Program-made: the position numbers and the translations under genes
Assembly: GCA_038049695.1 (NCBI GenBank)
Contig: CP142458.1
Coordinates: forward strand, 60,979,501-61,043,500
Length of the DNA stretch: 64,000 bases
Reading direction: 5' to 3'
Source of the DNA: Cinnamomum chago
Lineage: Eukaryota > Streptophyta > Magnoliopsida > Laurales > Lauraceae
Part shown: positions 24,701 to 37,703 of the stretch, one piece after another
Numbering within the stretch: the stretch's first letter is position 1
How the letters are laid out: every line of letters begins with the position of its first letter
The notes under the pieces: model-generated
What the model was told of the DNA's origin: nothing
What the model saw: only the letters and a program-made list of their open reading frames with translations
The model's database searches: none

Positions 24701-27700
24701 GTGTAGATCTAAGTGAATAACACAACACAAACCCAAAAGTGACATGCCAATGATCGTTTCATTCATTTCTATGCTTTATCTAAAAATAAAAAATAAAAAA
24801 AATACATAATAGTAAAAATAAGGGAGTTAATTTGATTTTCTCTTACTAAATAAAATGATTTCTTCAAGAAATAGTGTTGGAAGTTGGAAATATATAAGAG
24901 AATGAGGGAAGAGGAGAAGAAAATGGAAAAATAGGAAAAAAGTTACAAAAAATCAAGGTTTTTGGACATTACTCCATCTCGGCCGATATTTTCAGAGATA
25001 TCGGTAATATCGGCCGATCGGTAATATTTTACCGATTCGGTATTGCTACAAAATATCGTCGTGGTATGGGCTGATATCGATTCATATCGGCCGGTGAATA
25101 TGAACGGGTATTAATTGAGATTTTAAACCATAATCACACTTACTCATTAAGCTATTAGTATTTACTATTTAGTATCATAAATACTTCAACAATTTTTTTA
25201 AAAGTAGAAGATTAAAAAAAACCATTTTTCAACACAAAAAATCATGTTTATAAGTAGATCTAGCATGAAAGTGTGTAGATCTAAGTGAATAACACAACAC
25301 AAACCCAAAAGTGACATGCCAATGATCGTTTCATTCATTTCTATGCTTTATCTAAAAATAAAAAATAAAAAAAACACATAATAGTAAAAATAGGGGAGTT
25401 AATTTGATTTTCTCTTACTAAATAAAATGATTTCTTCAAGAAATAGTGTTGGAAGTTGGAAATATATAAGAGAATGAGGGAAGAGGAGAAGAAAATGGAA
25501 AAAAAGGAAAAAAGTTACAAAAAATCAAGGTTTTTGGAATTACTCCATCTCGGCCGATATTTTCAGAGATATCGGTAATATCGGCCGATCGGTAATATTT
25601 TACCGATTCGGTATTGCTACAAAATATCGTCGTAGTATGGGCTGATATCGATTCATATCGGCCGGTGAATATGAACGGGTATTAATTGAGATTTTAAACC
25701 ATAATCACACTTACTCATTAAGCTATTAGTATTTACTATTTAGTATCATAAATACTTCAACAATTTTTTTAAAAGTAGAAGATTAAAAAAAACCATTTTT
25801 CAACACAAAAAATCATGTTTATAAGTAGATCTAGCATGAAAGTGTGTAGATCTAAGTGAATAACACAACACAAACCCAAAAGTGACATGCCAATGATCGT
25901 TTCATTCATTTCTATGCTTTATCTAAAAATAAAAAATAAAAAAAACACATAATAGTAAAAATAAGGGAGTTAATTTGATTTTCTCTTACTAAATAAAATG
26001 ATTTCTTCAAGAAATAGTGTTGGAAGTTGGAAATATATAAGAGAATGAGGGAAGAGGAGAAGAAAATGGAAAAAAAGGAAAAAAGTTACAAAAAATCAAG
26101 GTTTTTGGAATTACTCCATCTCGGCCGATATTTTCAGAGATATCGGTAATATCGGCCGATCGGTAATATTTTACCGATTCGGTATTGCTACAAAATATCG
26201 TCGTAGTAGGGGCTGATATCGATTCATATCGGCCGGTGAATATGAACGGGTATTAATTGAGATTTTAAACCATAATCACACTTACTCATTAAGCTATTAG
26301 TATTTACTATTTAGTATCATAAATACTTCAACAATTTTTTTAAAAGTAGAAGATTAAAAAAAACCATTTTTCAACACAAAAAATCATGTTTATAAGTAGA
26401 TCTAGCATGAAAGTGTGTAGATCTAAGTGAATAACACAACACAAACCCAAAAGTGACATGCCAATGATCGTTTCATTCATTTCTATGCTTTATCTAAAAA
26501 TAAAAAATAAAAAAAATACATAATAGTAAAAATAAGGGAGTTAATTTGATTTTCTCTTACTAAATAAAATGATTTCTTCAAGAAATAGTGTTGGAAGTTG
26601 GAAATATATAAGAGAATGAGGGAAGAGGAGAAGAAAATGGAAAAAAAGGAAAAAAGTTACAAAAAATCAAGGTTTTTGGAATTACTCCATCTCGGCCGAT
26701 ATTTTCAGAGATATCGGTAATATCGGCCGATCGGTAATATTTTACCGATTCGGTATTGCTACAAAATATCGTCGTAGTATGGGCTGATATCGATTCATAT
26801 CGGCCGGTGAATATGAACGGGTATTAATTGAGATTTTAAACCATAATCACACTTACTCATTAAGCTATTAGTATTTACTATTTAGTATCATAAATACTTC
26901 AACAATTTTTTTAAAAGTAGAAGATTAAAAAAAACCATTTTTCAACACAAAAAATCATGTTTATAAGTAGATCTAGCATGAAAGTGTGTAGATCTAAGTG
27001 AATAACACAACACAAACCCAAAAGTGACATGCCAATGATCGTTTCATTCATTTCTATGCTTTATCTAAAAATAAAAAATAAAAAAAATACATAATAGTAA
27101 AAATAAGGGAGTTAATTTGATTTTCTCTTACTAAATAAAATGATTTCTTCAAGAAATAGTGTTGGAAGTTGGAAATATATAAGAGAATGAGGGAAGAGGA
27201 GAAGAAAATGGAAAAATAGGAAAAAAGTTACAAAAAATCAAGGTTTTTGGACATTACTCCATCTCGGCCGATATTTTCAGAGATATCGGTAATATCGGCC
27301 GATCGGTAATATTTTACCGATTCGGTATTGCTACAAAATATCGTCGTGGTATGGGCTGATATCGATTCATATCGGCCGGTGAATATGAACGGGTATTAAT
27401 TGAGATTTTAAACCATAATCACACTTACTCATTAAGCTATTAGTATTTACTATTTAGTATCATAAATACTTCAACAATTTTTTTAAAAGTAGAAGATTAA
27501 AAAAAACCATTTTTCAACACAAAAAATCATGTTTATAAGTAGATCTAGCATGAAAGTGTGTAGATCTAAGTGAATAACACAACACAAACCCAAAAGTGAC
27601 ATGCCAATGATCGTTTCATTCATTTCTATGCTTTATCTAAAAATAAAAAATAAAAAAAACACATAATAGTAAAAATAGGGGAGTTAATTTGATTTTCTCT

Positions 27701-27989
27701 TACTAAATAAAATGATTTCTTCAAGAAATAGTGTTGGAAGTTGGAAATATATAAGAGAATGAGGGAAGAGGAGAAGAAAATGGAAAAAAAGGAAAAAAGT
27801 TACAAAAAATCAAGGTTTTTGGAATTACTCCATCTCGGCCGATATTTTCAGAGATATCGGTAATATCGGCCGATCGGTAATATTTTACCGATTCGGTATT
27901 GCTACAAAATATCGTCGTAGTATGGGCTGATATCGATTCATATCGGCCGGTGAATATGAACGGGTATTAATTGAGATTTTAAACCATAA
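21706..27989 (+). repeat. Copies 39-49: 4-unit higher-order repeat, about 2285 bp
   Basis: Starts: 21706, 22277, 22849, 23420, 23991, 24562, 25134, 25705, 26276, 26847, 27419. Types: Y V P K, Y V P O, Y V P. The Y copies begin at 21706, 23991 and 26276, exactly 2285 bases apart. 501g (gtggtat) first appears here and marks the second unit of each period. The fourth unit is different each time: K (copy 42), O with 505g (copy 46), then V (copy 50), which starts the next zone. Copy 41 has atggtcg at 495. Confidence 0.9.
23420..23990 (+). repeat. Copy 42, most divergent unit of the centre
   Basis: It combines the K deletion near 371 and the inserted C (net 571 bp) with private changes: tatcataaaa for tatctaaaaa near 220, cacagat for cagagat near 432, and atatgtt for atatttt near 464. 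The K form is otherwise seen only in copies 6 and 9, about 19 kb to the left, so copy 42 may be an older unit that escaped homogenisation. Confidence 0.85.
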
Positions 27990-30900
27990 TCACACTTACT
28001 CATTAAGCTATTAGTATTTACTATTTAGTATCATAAATACTTCAACAATTTTTTTAAAAGTAGAAGATTAAAAAAAACCATTTTTCAACACAAAAAATCA
28101 TGTTTATAAGTAGATCTAGCATGAAAGTGTGTAGATCTAAGTGAATAACACAACACAAACCCAAAAGTGACATGCCAATGATCGTTTCATTCATTTCTAT
28201 GCTTTATCTAAAAATAAAAAATAAAAAAAAGACATAATAGTAAAAATAAGGGAGTTAATTTGATTTTCTCTTACTAAATAAAATGATTTCTTCAAGAAAT
28301 AGTGTTGGAAGTTGGAAATATATAAGAGAATGAGGGAAGAGGAGAAGAAAATGGAAAAATAGGAAAAAAGTTACAAAAAATCAAGGTTTTTGGACATTAC
28401 TCCATCTCGGCCGATATTTTCAGAGATATCGGTAATATCGGCCGATCGGTAATATTTTACCGATTCGGTATTGCTACAAAATATCGTCGTGGTATGGGCT
28501 GATATCGATTCATATCGGCCGGTGAATATGAACGGGTATTAATTGAGATTTTAAACCATAATCACACTTACTCATTAAGCTATTAGTATTTACTATTTAG
28601 TATCATAAATACTTCAACAATTTTTTTAAAAGTAGAAGATTAAAAAAAACCATTTTTCAACACAAAAAATCATGTTTATAAGTAGATCTAGCATGAAAGT
28701 GTGTAGATCTAAGTGAATAACACAACACAAACCCAAAAGTGACATGCCAATGATCGTTTCATTCATTTCTATGCTTTATCTAAAAATAAAAAATAAAAAA
28801 AACACATAATAGTAAAAATAGGGGAGTTAATTTGATTTTCTCTTACTAAATAAAATGATTTCTTCAAGAAATAGTGTTGGAAGTTGGAAATATATAAGAG
28901 AATGAGGGAAGAGGAGAAGAAAATGGAAAAAAAGGAAAAAAGTTACAAAAAATCAAGGTTTTTGGAATTACTCCATCTCGGCCGATATTTTCAGAGATAT
29001 CGGTAATATCGGCCGATCGGTAATATTTTACCGATTCGGTATTGCTACAAAATATCGTCGTAGTATGGGCTGATATCGATTCATATCGGCCGGTGAATAT
29101 GAACGGGTATTAATTGAGATTTTAAACCATAATCACACTTACTCATTAAGCTATTAGTATTTACTATTTAGTATCATAAATACTTCAACAATTTTTTTAA
29201 AAGTAGAAGATTAAAAAAAACCATTTTTCAACACAAAAAATCATGTTTATAAGTAGATCTAGCATGAAAGTGTGTAGATCTAAGTGAATAACACAACACA
29301 AACCCAAAAGTGACATGCCAATGATCGTTTCATTCATTTCTATGCTTTATCTAAAAATAAAAAATAAAAAAAACACATAATAGTAAAAATAAGGGAGTTA
29401 ATTTGATTTTCTCTTACTAAATAAAATGATTTCTTCAAGAAATAGTGTTGGAAGTTGGAAATATATAAGAGAATGAGGGAAGAGGAGAAGAAAATGGAAA
29501 AATAGGAAAAAAGTTACAAAAAATCAAGGTTTTTGGAATTACTCCATCTCGGCCGATATTTTCAGAGATATCGGTAATATCGGCCGATCGGTAATATTTT
29601 ACCGATTCGGTATTGCTACAAAATATCGTCGTAGTATGGGCTGATATCGATTCATATCGGCCGGTGAATATGAACGGGTATTAATTGAGATTTTAAACCA
29701 TAATCACACTTACTCATTAAGCTATTAGTATTTACTATTTAGTATCATAAATACTTCAACAATTTTTTTAAAAGTAGAAGATTAAAAAAAACCATTTTTC
29801 AACACAAAAAATCATGTTTATAAGTAGATCTAGCATGAAAGTGTGTAGATCTAAGTGAATAACACAACACATACCCAAAAGTGACATGCCAATGATCGTT
29901 TCATTCATTTCTATGCTTTATCTAAAAATAAAAAATAAAAAAAATACATAATAGTAAAAATAAGGGAGTTAATTTGATTTTCTCTTACTAAATAAAATGA
30001 TTTCTTCAAGAAATAGTGTTGGAAGTTGGAAATATATAAGAGAATGAGGGAAGAGGAGAAGAAAATGGAAAAATAGGAAAAAAGTTACAAAAAATCAAGG
30101 TTTTTGGACATTACTCCATCTCGGCCGATATTTTCAGAGATATCGGTAATATCGGCCGATCGGTAATATTTTACCGATTCGGTATTGCTACAAAATATCG
30201 TCGTAGTATGGGCTGATATCGATTCATATCGGCCGGTGAATATGAACGGGTATTAATTGAGATTTTAAACCATAATCACACTTACTCATTAAGCTATTAG
30301 TATTTACTATTTAGTATCATAAATACTTCAACAATTTTTTTAAAAGTAGAAGATTAAAAAAAACCATATTTCAACACAAAAAATCATGTTTATAAGTAGA
30401 TCTAGCATGAAAGTGTGTAGATCTAAGTGAATAACACAACACAAACCCAAAAGTGACATGCCAATGATCGTTTCATTCATTTCTATGCTTTATCTAAAAA
30501 TAAAAAATAAAAAAAACACATAATAGTAAAAATAGGGGAGTTAATTTGATTTTCTCTTACTAAATAAAATGATTTCTTCAAGAAATAGTGTTGGAAGTTG
30601 GAAATATATAAGAGAATGAGGGAAGAGGAGAAGAAAATGGAAAAAAAGGAAAAAAGTTACAAAAAATCAAGGTTTTTGGAATTACTCCATCTCGGCCGAT
30701 ATTTTCAGAGATATCGGTAATATCGGCCGATCGGTAATATTTTACCGATTCGGTATTGCTACAAAATATCGTCGTAGTATGGGCTGATATCGATTCATAT
30801 CGGCCGGTGAATATGAACGGGTATTAATTGAGATTTTAAACCATAATCACACTTACTCATTAAGCTATTAGTATTTACTATTTAGTATCATAAATACTTC

Positions 30901-33900
30901 AACAATTTTTTTAAAAGTAGAAGATTAAAAAAAACCATTTTTCAACACAAAAAATCATGTTTATAAGTAGATCTAGCATGAAAGTGTGTAGATCTAAGTG
31001 AATAACACAACACAAACCCAAAAGTGACATGCCAATGATCGTTTCATTCATTTCTATGCTTTATCTAAAAATAAAAAATAAAAAAAATACATAATAGTAA
31101 AAATAAGGGAGTTAATTTGATTTTCTCTTACTAAATAAAATGATTTCTTCAAGAAATAGTGTTGGAAGTTGGAAATATATAAGAGAATGAGGGAAGAGGA
31201 GAAGAAAATGGAAAAATAGGAAAAAAGTTACAAAAAATCAAGGTTTTTGGACATTACTCCATCTCGGCCGATATTTTCAGAGATATCGGTAATATCGGCC
31301 GATCGGTAATATTTTACCGATTCGGTATTGCTACAAAATATCGTCGTGGTATGGGCTGATATCGATTCATATCGGCCGGTGAATATGAACGGGTATTAAT
31401 TGAGATTTTAAACCATAATCACACTTACTCATTAAGCTATTAGTATTTACTATTTAGTATCATAAATACTTCAACAATTTTTTTAAAAGTAGAAGATTAA
31501 AAAAAACCATTTTTCAACACAAAAAATCATGTTTATAAGTAGATCTAGCATGAAAGTGTGTAGATCTAAGTGAATAACACAACACAAACCCAAAAGTGAC
31601 ATGCCAATGATCGTTTCATTCATTTCTATGCTTTATCTAAAAATAAAAAATAAAAAAAACACATAATAGTAAAAATAGGGGAGTTAATTTGATTTTCTCT
31701 TACTAAATAAAATGATTTCTTCAAGAAATAGTGTTGGAAGTTGGAAATATATAAGAGAATGAGGGAAGAGGAGAAGAAAATGGAAAAAAAGGAAAAAAGT
31801 TACAAAAAATCAAGGTTTTTGGAATTACTCCATCTCGGCCGATATTTTCAGAGATATCGGTAATATCGGCCGATCGGTAATATTTTACCGATTCGGTATT
31901 GCTACAAAATATCGTCGTAGTATGGGCTGATATCGATTCATATCGGCCGGTGAATATGAACGGGTATTAATTGAGATTTTAAACCATAATCACACTTACT
32001 CATTAAGCTATTAGTATTTACTATTTAGTATCATAAATACTTCAACAATTTTTTTAAAAGTAGAAGATTAAAAAAAACCATTTTTCAACACAAAAAATCA
32101 TGTTTATAAGTAGATCTAGCATGAAAGTGTGTAGATCTAAGTGAATAACACAACACAAACCCAAAAGTGACATGCCAATGATCGTTTCATTCATTTCTAT
32201 GCTTTATCTAAAAATAAAAAATAAAAAAAACACATAATAGTAAAAATAAGGGAGTTAATTTGATTTTCTCTTACTAAATAAAATGATTTCTTCAAGAAAT
32301 AGTGTTGGAAGTTGGAAATATATAAGAGAATGAGGGAAGAGGAGAAGAAAATGGAAAAATAGGAAAAAAGTTACAAAAAATCAAGGTTTTTGGAATTACT
32401 CCATCTCGGCCGATATTTTCAGAGATATCGGTAATATCGGCCGATCGGTAATATTTTACCGATTCGGTATTGCTACAAAATATCGTCGTAGTATGGGCTG
32501 ATATCGATTCATATCGGCCGGTGAATATGAACGGGTATTAATTGAGATTTTAAACCATAATCACACTTACTCATTAAGCTATTAGTATTTACTATTTAGT
32601 ATCATAAATACTTCAACAATTTTTTTAAAAGTAGAAGATTAAAAAAAACCATTTTTCAACACAAAAAATCATGTTTATAAGTAGATCTAGCATGAAAGTG
32701 TGTAGATCTAAGTGAATAACACAACACATACCCAAAAGTGACATGCCAATGATCGTTTCATTCATTTCTATGCTTTATCTAAAAATAAAAAATAAAAAAA
32801 ATACATAATAGTAAAAATAAGGGAGTTAATTTGATTTTCTCTTACTAAATAAAATGATTTCTTCAAGAAATAGTGTTGGAAGTTGGAAATATATAAGAGA
32901 ATGAGGGAAGAGGAGAAGAAAATGGAAAAATAGGAAAAAAGTTACAAAAAATCAAGGTTTTTGGACATTACTCCATCTCGGCCGATATTTTCAGAGATAT
33001 CGGTAATATCGGCCGATCGGTAATATTTTACCGATTCGGTATTGCTACAAAATATCGTCGTAGTATGGGCTGATATCGATTCATATCGGCCGGTGAATAT
33101 GAACGGGTATTAATTGAGATTTTAAACCATAATCACACTTACTCATTAAGCTATTAGTATTTACTATTTAGTATCATAAATACTTCAACAATTTTTTTAA
33201 AAGTAGAAGATTAAAAAAAACCATATTTCAACACAAAAAATCATGTTTATAAGTAGATCTAGCATGAAAGTGTGTAGATCTAAGTGAATAACACAACACA
33301 AACCCAAAAGTGACATGCCAATGATCGTTTCATTCATTTCTATGCTTTATCTAAAAATAAAAAATAAAAAAAACACATAATAGTAAAAATAGGGGAGTTA
33401 ATTTGATTTTCTCTTACTAAATAAAATGATTTCTTCAAGAAATAGTGTTGGAAGTTGGAAATATATAAGAGAATGAGGGAAGAGGAGAAGAAAATGGAAA
33501 AAAAGGAAAAAAGTTACAAAAAATCAAGGTTTTTGGAATTACTCCATCTCGGCCGATATTTTCAGAGATATCGGTAATATCGGCCGATCGGTAATATTTT
33601 ACCGATTCGGTATTGCTACAAAATATCGTCGTAGTATGGGCTGATATCGATTCATATCGGCCGGTGAATATGAACGGGTATTAATTGAGATTTTAAACCA
33701 TAATCACACTTACTCATTAAGCTATTAGTATTTACTATTTAGTATCATAAATACTTCAACAATTTTTTTAAAAGTAGAAGATTAAAAAAAACCATTTTTC
33801 AACACAAAAAATCATGTTTATAAGTAGATCTAGCATGAAAGTGTGTAGATCTAAGTGAATAACACAACACAAACCCAAAAGTGACATGCCAATGATCGTT

Positions 33901-36900
33901 TCATTCATTTCTATGCTTTATCTAAAAATAAAAAATAAAAAAAACACATAATAGTAAAAATAAGGGAGTTAATTTGATTTTCTCTTACTAAATAAAATGA
34001 TTTCTTCAAGAAATAGTGTTGGAAGTTGGAAATATATAAGAGAATGAGGGAAGAGGAGAAGAAAATGGAAAAATAGGAAAAAAGTTACAAAAAATCAAGG
34101 TTTTTGGAATTACTCCATCTCGGCCGATATTTTCAGAGATATCGGTAATATCGGCCGATCGGTAATATTTTACCGATTCGGTATTGCTACAAAATATCGT
34201 CGTAGTATGGGCTGATATCGATTCATATCGGCCGGTGAATATGAACGGGTATTAATTGAGATTTTAAACCATAATCACACTTACTCATTAAGCTATTAGT
34301 ATTTACTATTTAGTATCATAAATACTTCAACAATTTTTTTAAAAGTAGAATATTAAAAAAAACCATTTTTCAACACAAAAAATCATGTTTATAAGTAGAT
34401 CTAGCATGAAAGTGTGTAGATCTAAGTGAATAACACAACACAAACCCAAAAGTGACATGCCAATGATCGTTTCATTCATTTCTATGCTTTATCTAAAAAT
34501 AAAAAATAAAAAAAATACATAATAGTAAAAATAAGGGAGTTAATTTGATTTTCTCTTACTAAATAAAATGATTTCTTCAAGAAATAGTGTTGGAAGTTGG
34601 AAATATATAAGAGAATGAGGGAAGAGGAGAAGAAAATGGAAAAATAGGAAAAAAGTTACAAAAAATCAAGGTTTTTGGACATTACTCCATCTCGGCCGAT
34701 ATTTTCAGAGATATCGGTAATATCGGCCGATCGGTAATATTTTACCGATTCGGTATTGCTACAAAATATCGTCGTAGTATGGGCTGATATCGATTCATAT
34801 CGGCCGGTGAATATGAACGGGTATTAATTGAGATTTTAAACCATAATCACACTTACTCATTAAGCTATTAGTATTTACTATTTAGTATCATAAATACTTC
34901 AACAATTTTTTTAAAAGTAGAAGATTAAAAAAAACCATTTTTCAACACAAAAAATCATGTTTATAAGTAGATCTAGCATGAAAGTGTGTAGATCTAAGTG
35001 AATAACACAACACAAACCCAAAAGTGACATGCCAATGATCGTTTCATTCATTTCTATGCTTTATCTAAAAATAAAAAATAAAAAAAACACATAATAGTAA
35101 AAATAGGGGAGTTAATTTGATTTTCTCTTACTAAATAAAATGATTTCTTCAAGAAATAGTGTTGGAAGTTGGAAATATATAAGAGAATGAGGGAAGAGGA
35201 GAAGAAAATGGAAAAAAAGGAAAAAAGTTACAAAAAATCAAGGTTTTTGGAATTACTCCATCTCGGCCGATATTTTCAGAGATATCGGTAATATCGGCCG
35301 ATCGGTAATATTTTACCGATTCGGTATTGCTACAAAATATCGTCGTAGTATGGGCTGATATCGATTCATATCGGCCGGTGAATATGAACGGGTATTAATT
35401 GAGATTTTAAACCATAATCACACTTACTCATTAAGCTATTAGTATTTACTATTTAGTATCATAAATACTTCAACAATTTTTTTAAAAGTAGAAGATTAAA
35501 AAAAACCATTTTTCAACACAAAAAATCATGTTTATAAGTAGATCTAGCATGAAAGTGTGTAGATCTAAGTGAATAACACAACACAAACCCAAAAGTGACA
35601 TGCCAATGATCGTTTCATTCATTTCTATGCTTTATCTAAAAATAAAAAATAAAAAAAATACATAATAGTAAAAATAAGGGAGTTAATTTGATTTTCTCTT
35701 ACTAAATAAAATGATTTCTTCAAGAAATAGTGTTGGAAGTTGGAAATATATAAGAGAATGAGGGAAGAGGAGAAGAAAATGGAAAAATAGGAAAAAAGTT
35801 ACAAAAAATCAAGGTTTTTGGACATTACTCCATCTCGGCCGATATTTTCAGAGATATCGGTAATATCGGCCGATCGGTAATATTTTACCGATTCGGTATT
35901 GCTACAAAATATCGTCGTGGTATGGGCTGATATCGATTCATATCGGCCGGTGAATATGAACGGGTATTAATTGAGATTTTAAACCATAATCACACTTACT
36001 CATTAAGCTATTAGTATTTACTATTTAGTATCATAAATACTTCAACAATTTTTTTAAAAGTAGAAGATTAAAAAAAACCATTTTTCAACACAAAAAATCA
36101 TGTTTATAAGTAGATCTAGCATGAAAGTGTGTAGATCTAAGTGAATAACACAACACAAACCCAAAAGTGACATGCCAATGATCGTTTCATTCATTTCTAT
36201 GCTTTATCTAAAAATAAAAAATAAAAAAAACACATAATAGTAAAAATAGGGGAGTTAATTTGATTTTCTCTTACTAAATAAAATGATTTCTTCAAGAAAT
36301 AGTGTTGGAAGTTGGAAATATATAAGAGAATGAGGGAAGAGGAGAAGAAAATGGAAAAAAAGGAAAAAAGTTACAAAAAATCAAGGTTTTTGGAATTACT
36401 CCATCTCGGCCGATATTTTCAGAGATATCGGTAATATCGGCCGATCGGTAATATTTTACCGATTCGGTATTGCTACAAAATATCGTCGTAGTATGGGCTG
36501 ATATCGATTCATATCGGCCGGTGAATATGAACGGGTATTAATTGAGATTTTAAACCATAATCACACTTACTCATTAAGCTATTAGTATTTACTATTTAGT
36601 ATCATAAATACTTCAACAATTTTTTTAAAAGTAGAAGATTAAAAAAAACCATTTTTCAACACAAAAAATCATGTTTATAAGTAGATCTAGCATGAAAGTG
36701 TGTAGATCTAAGTGAATAACACAACACAAACCCAAAAGTGACATGCCAATGATCGTTTCATTCATTTCTATGCTTTATCTAAAAATAAAAAATAAAAAAA
36801 ACACATAATAGTAAAAATAAGGGAGTTAATTTGATTTTCTCTTACTAAATAAAATGATTTCTTCAAGAAATAGTGTTGGAAGTTGGAAATATATAAGAGA

Positions 36901-37703
36901 ATGAGGGAAGAGGAGAAGAAAATGGAAAAATAGGAAAAAAGTTACAAAAAATCAAGGTTTTTGGAATTACTCCATCTCGGCCGATATTTTCAGAGATATC
37001 GGTAATATCGGCCGATCGGTAATATTTTACCGATTCGGTATTGCTACAAAATATCGTCGTAGTATGGGCTGATATCGATTCATATCGGCCGGTGAATATG
37101 AACGGGTATTAATTGAGATTTTAAACCATAATCACACTTACTCATTAAGCTATTAGTATTTACTATTTAGTATCATAAATACTTCAACAATTTTTTTAAA
37201 AGTAGAAGATTAAAAAAAACCATTTTTCAACACAAAAAATCATGTTTATAAGTAGATCTAGCATGAAAGTGTGTAGATCTAAGTGAATAACACAACACAT
37301 ACCCAAAAGTGACATGCCAATGATCGTTTCATTCATTTCTATGCTTTATCTAAAAATAAAAAATAAAAAAAATACATAATAGTAAAAATAAGGGAGTTAA
37401 TTTGATTTTCTCTTACTAAATAAAATGATTTCTTCAAGAAATAGTGTTGGAAGTTGGAAATATATAAGAGAATGAGGGAAGAGGAGAAGAAAATGGAAAA
37501 ATAGGAAAAAAGTTACAAAAAATCAAGGTTTTTGGACATTACTCCATCTCGGCCGATATTTTCAGAGATATCGGTAATATCGGCCGATCGGTAATATTTT
37601 ACCGATTCGGTATTGCTACAAAATATCGTCGTAGTATGGGCTGATATCGATTCATATCGGCCGGTGAATATGAACGGGTATTAATTGAGATTTTAAACCA
37701 TAA
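27990..37703 (+). repeat. Copies 50-66: VPSWQ zone, 5- and 8-unit blocks
   Basis: Starts: 27990, 28562, 29133, 29704, 30276, 30847, 31419, 31990, 32561, 33133, 33704, 34275, 34847, 35418, 35990, 36561, 37132. Types: VPSWQ, VPSWQSXP, VPSW, the last continuing QSX in the next zone. The order VPSWQ starts at 27990, 30847 and 35418, and its longer form VPSWQSX covers 30847-34846 and 35418-39417, 4571 bases apart. 169t (W) and 77t (X) first appear here. Copy 50 has a private g at 242 (gacataat). The zone has few private changes, which suggests recent spread. Confidence 0.9.
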
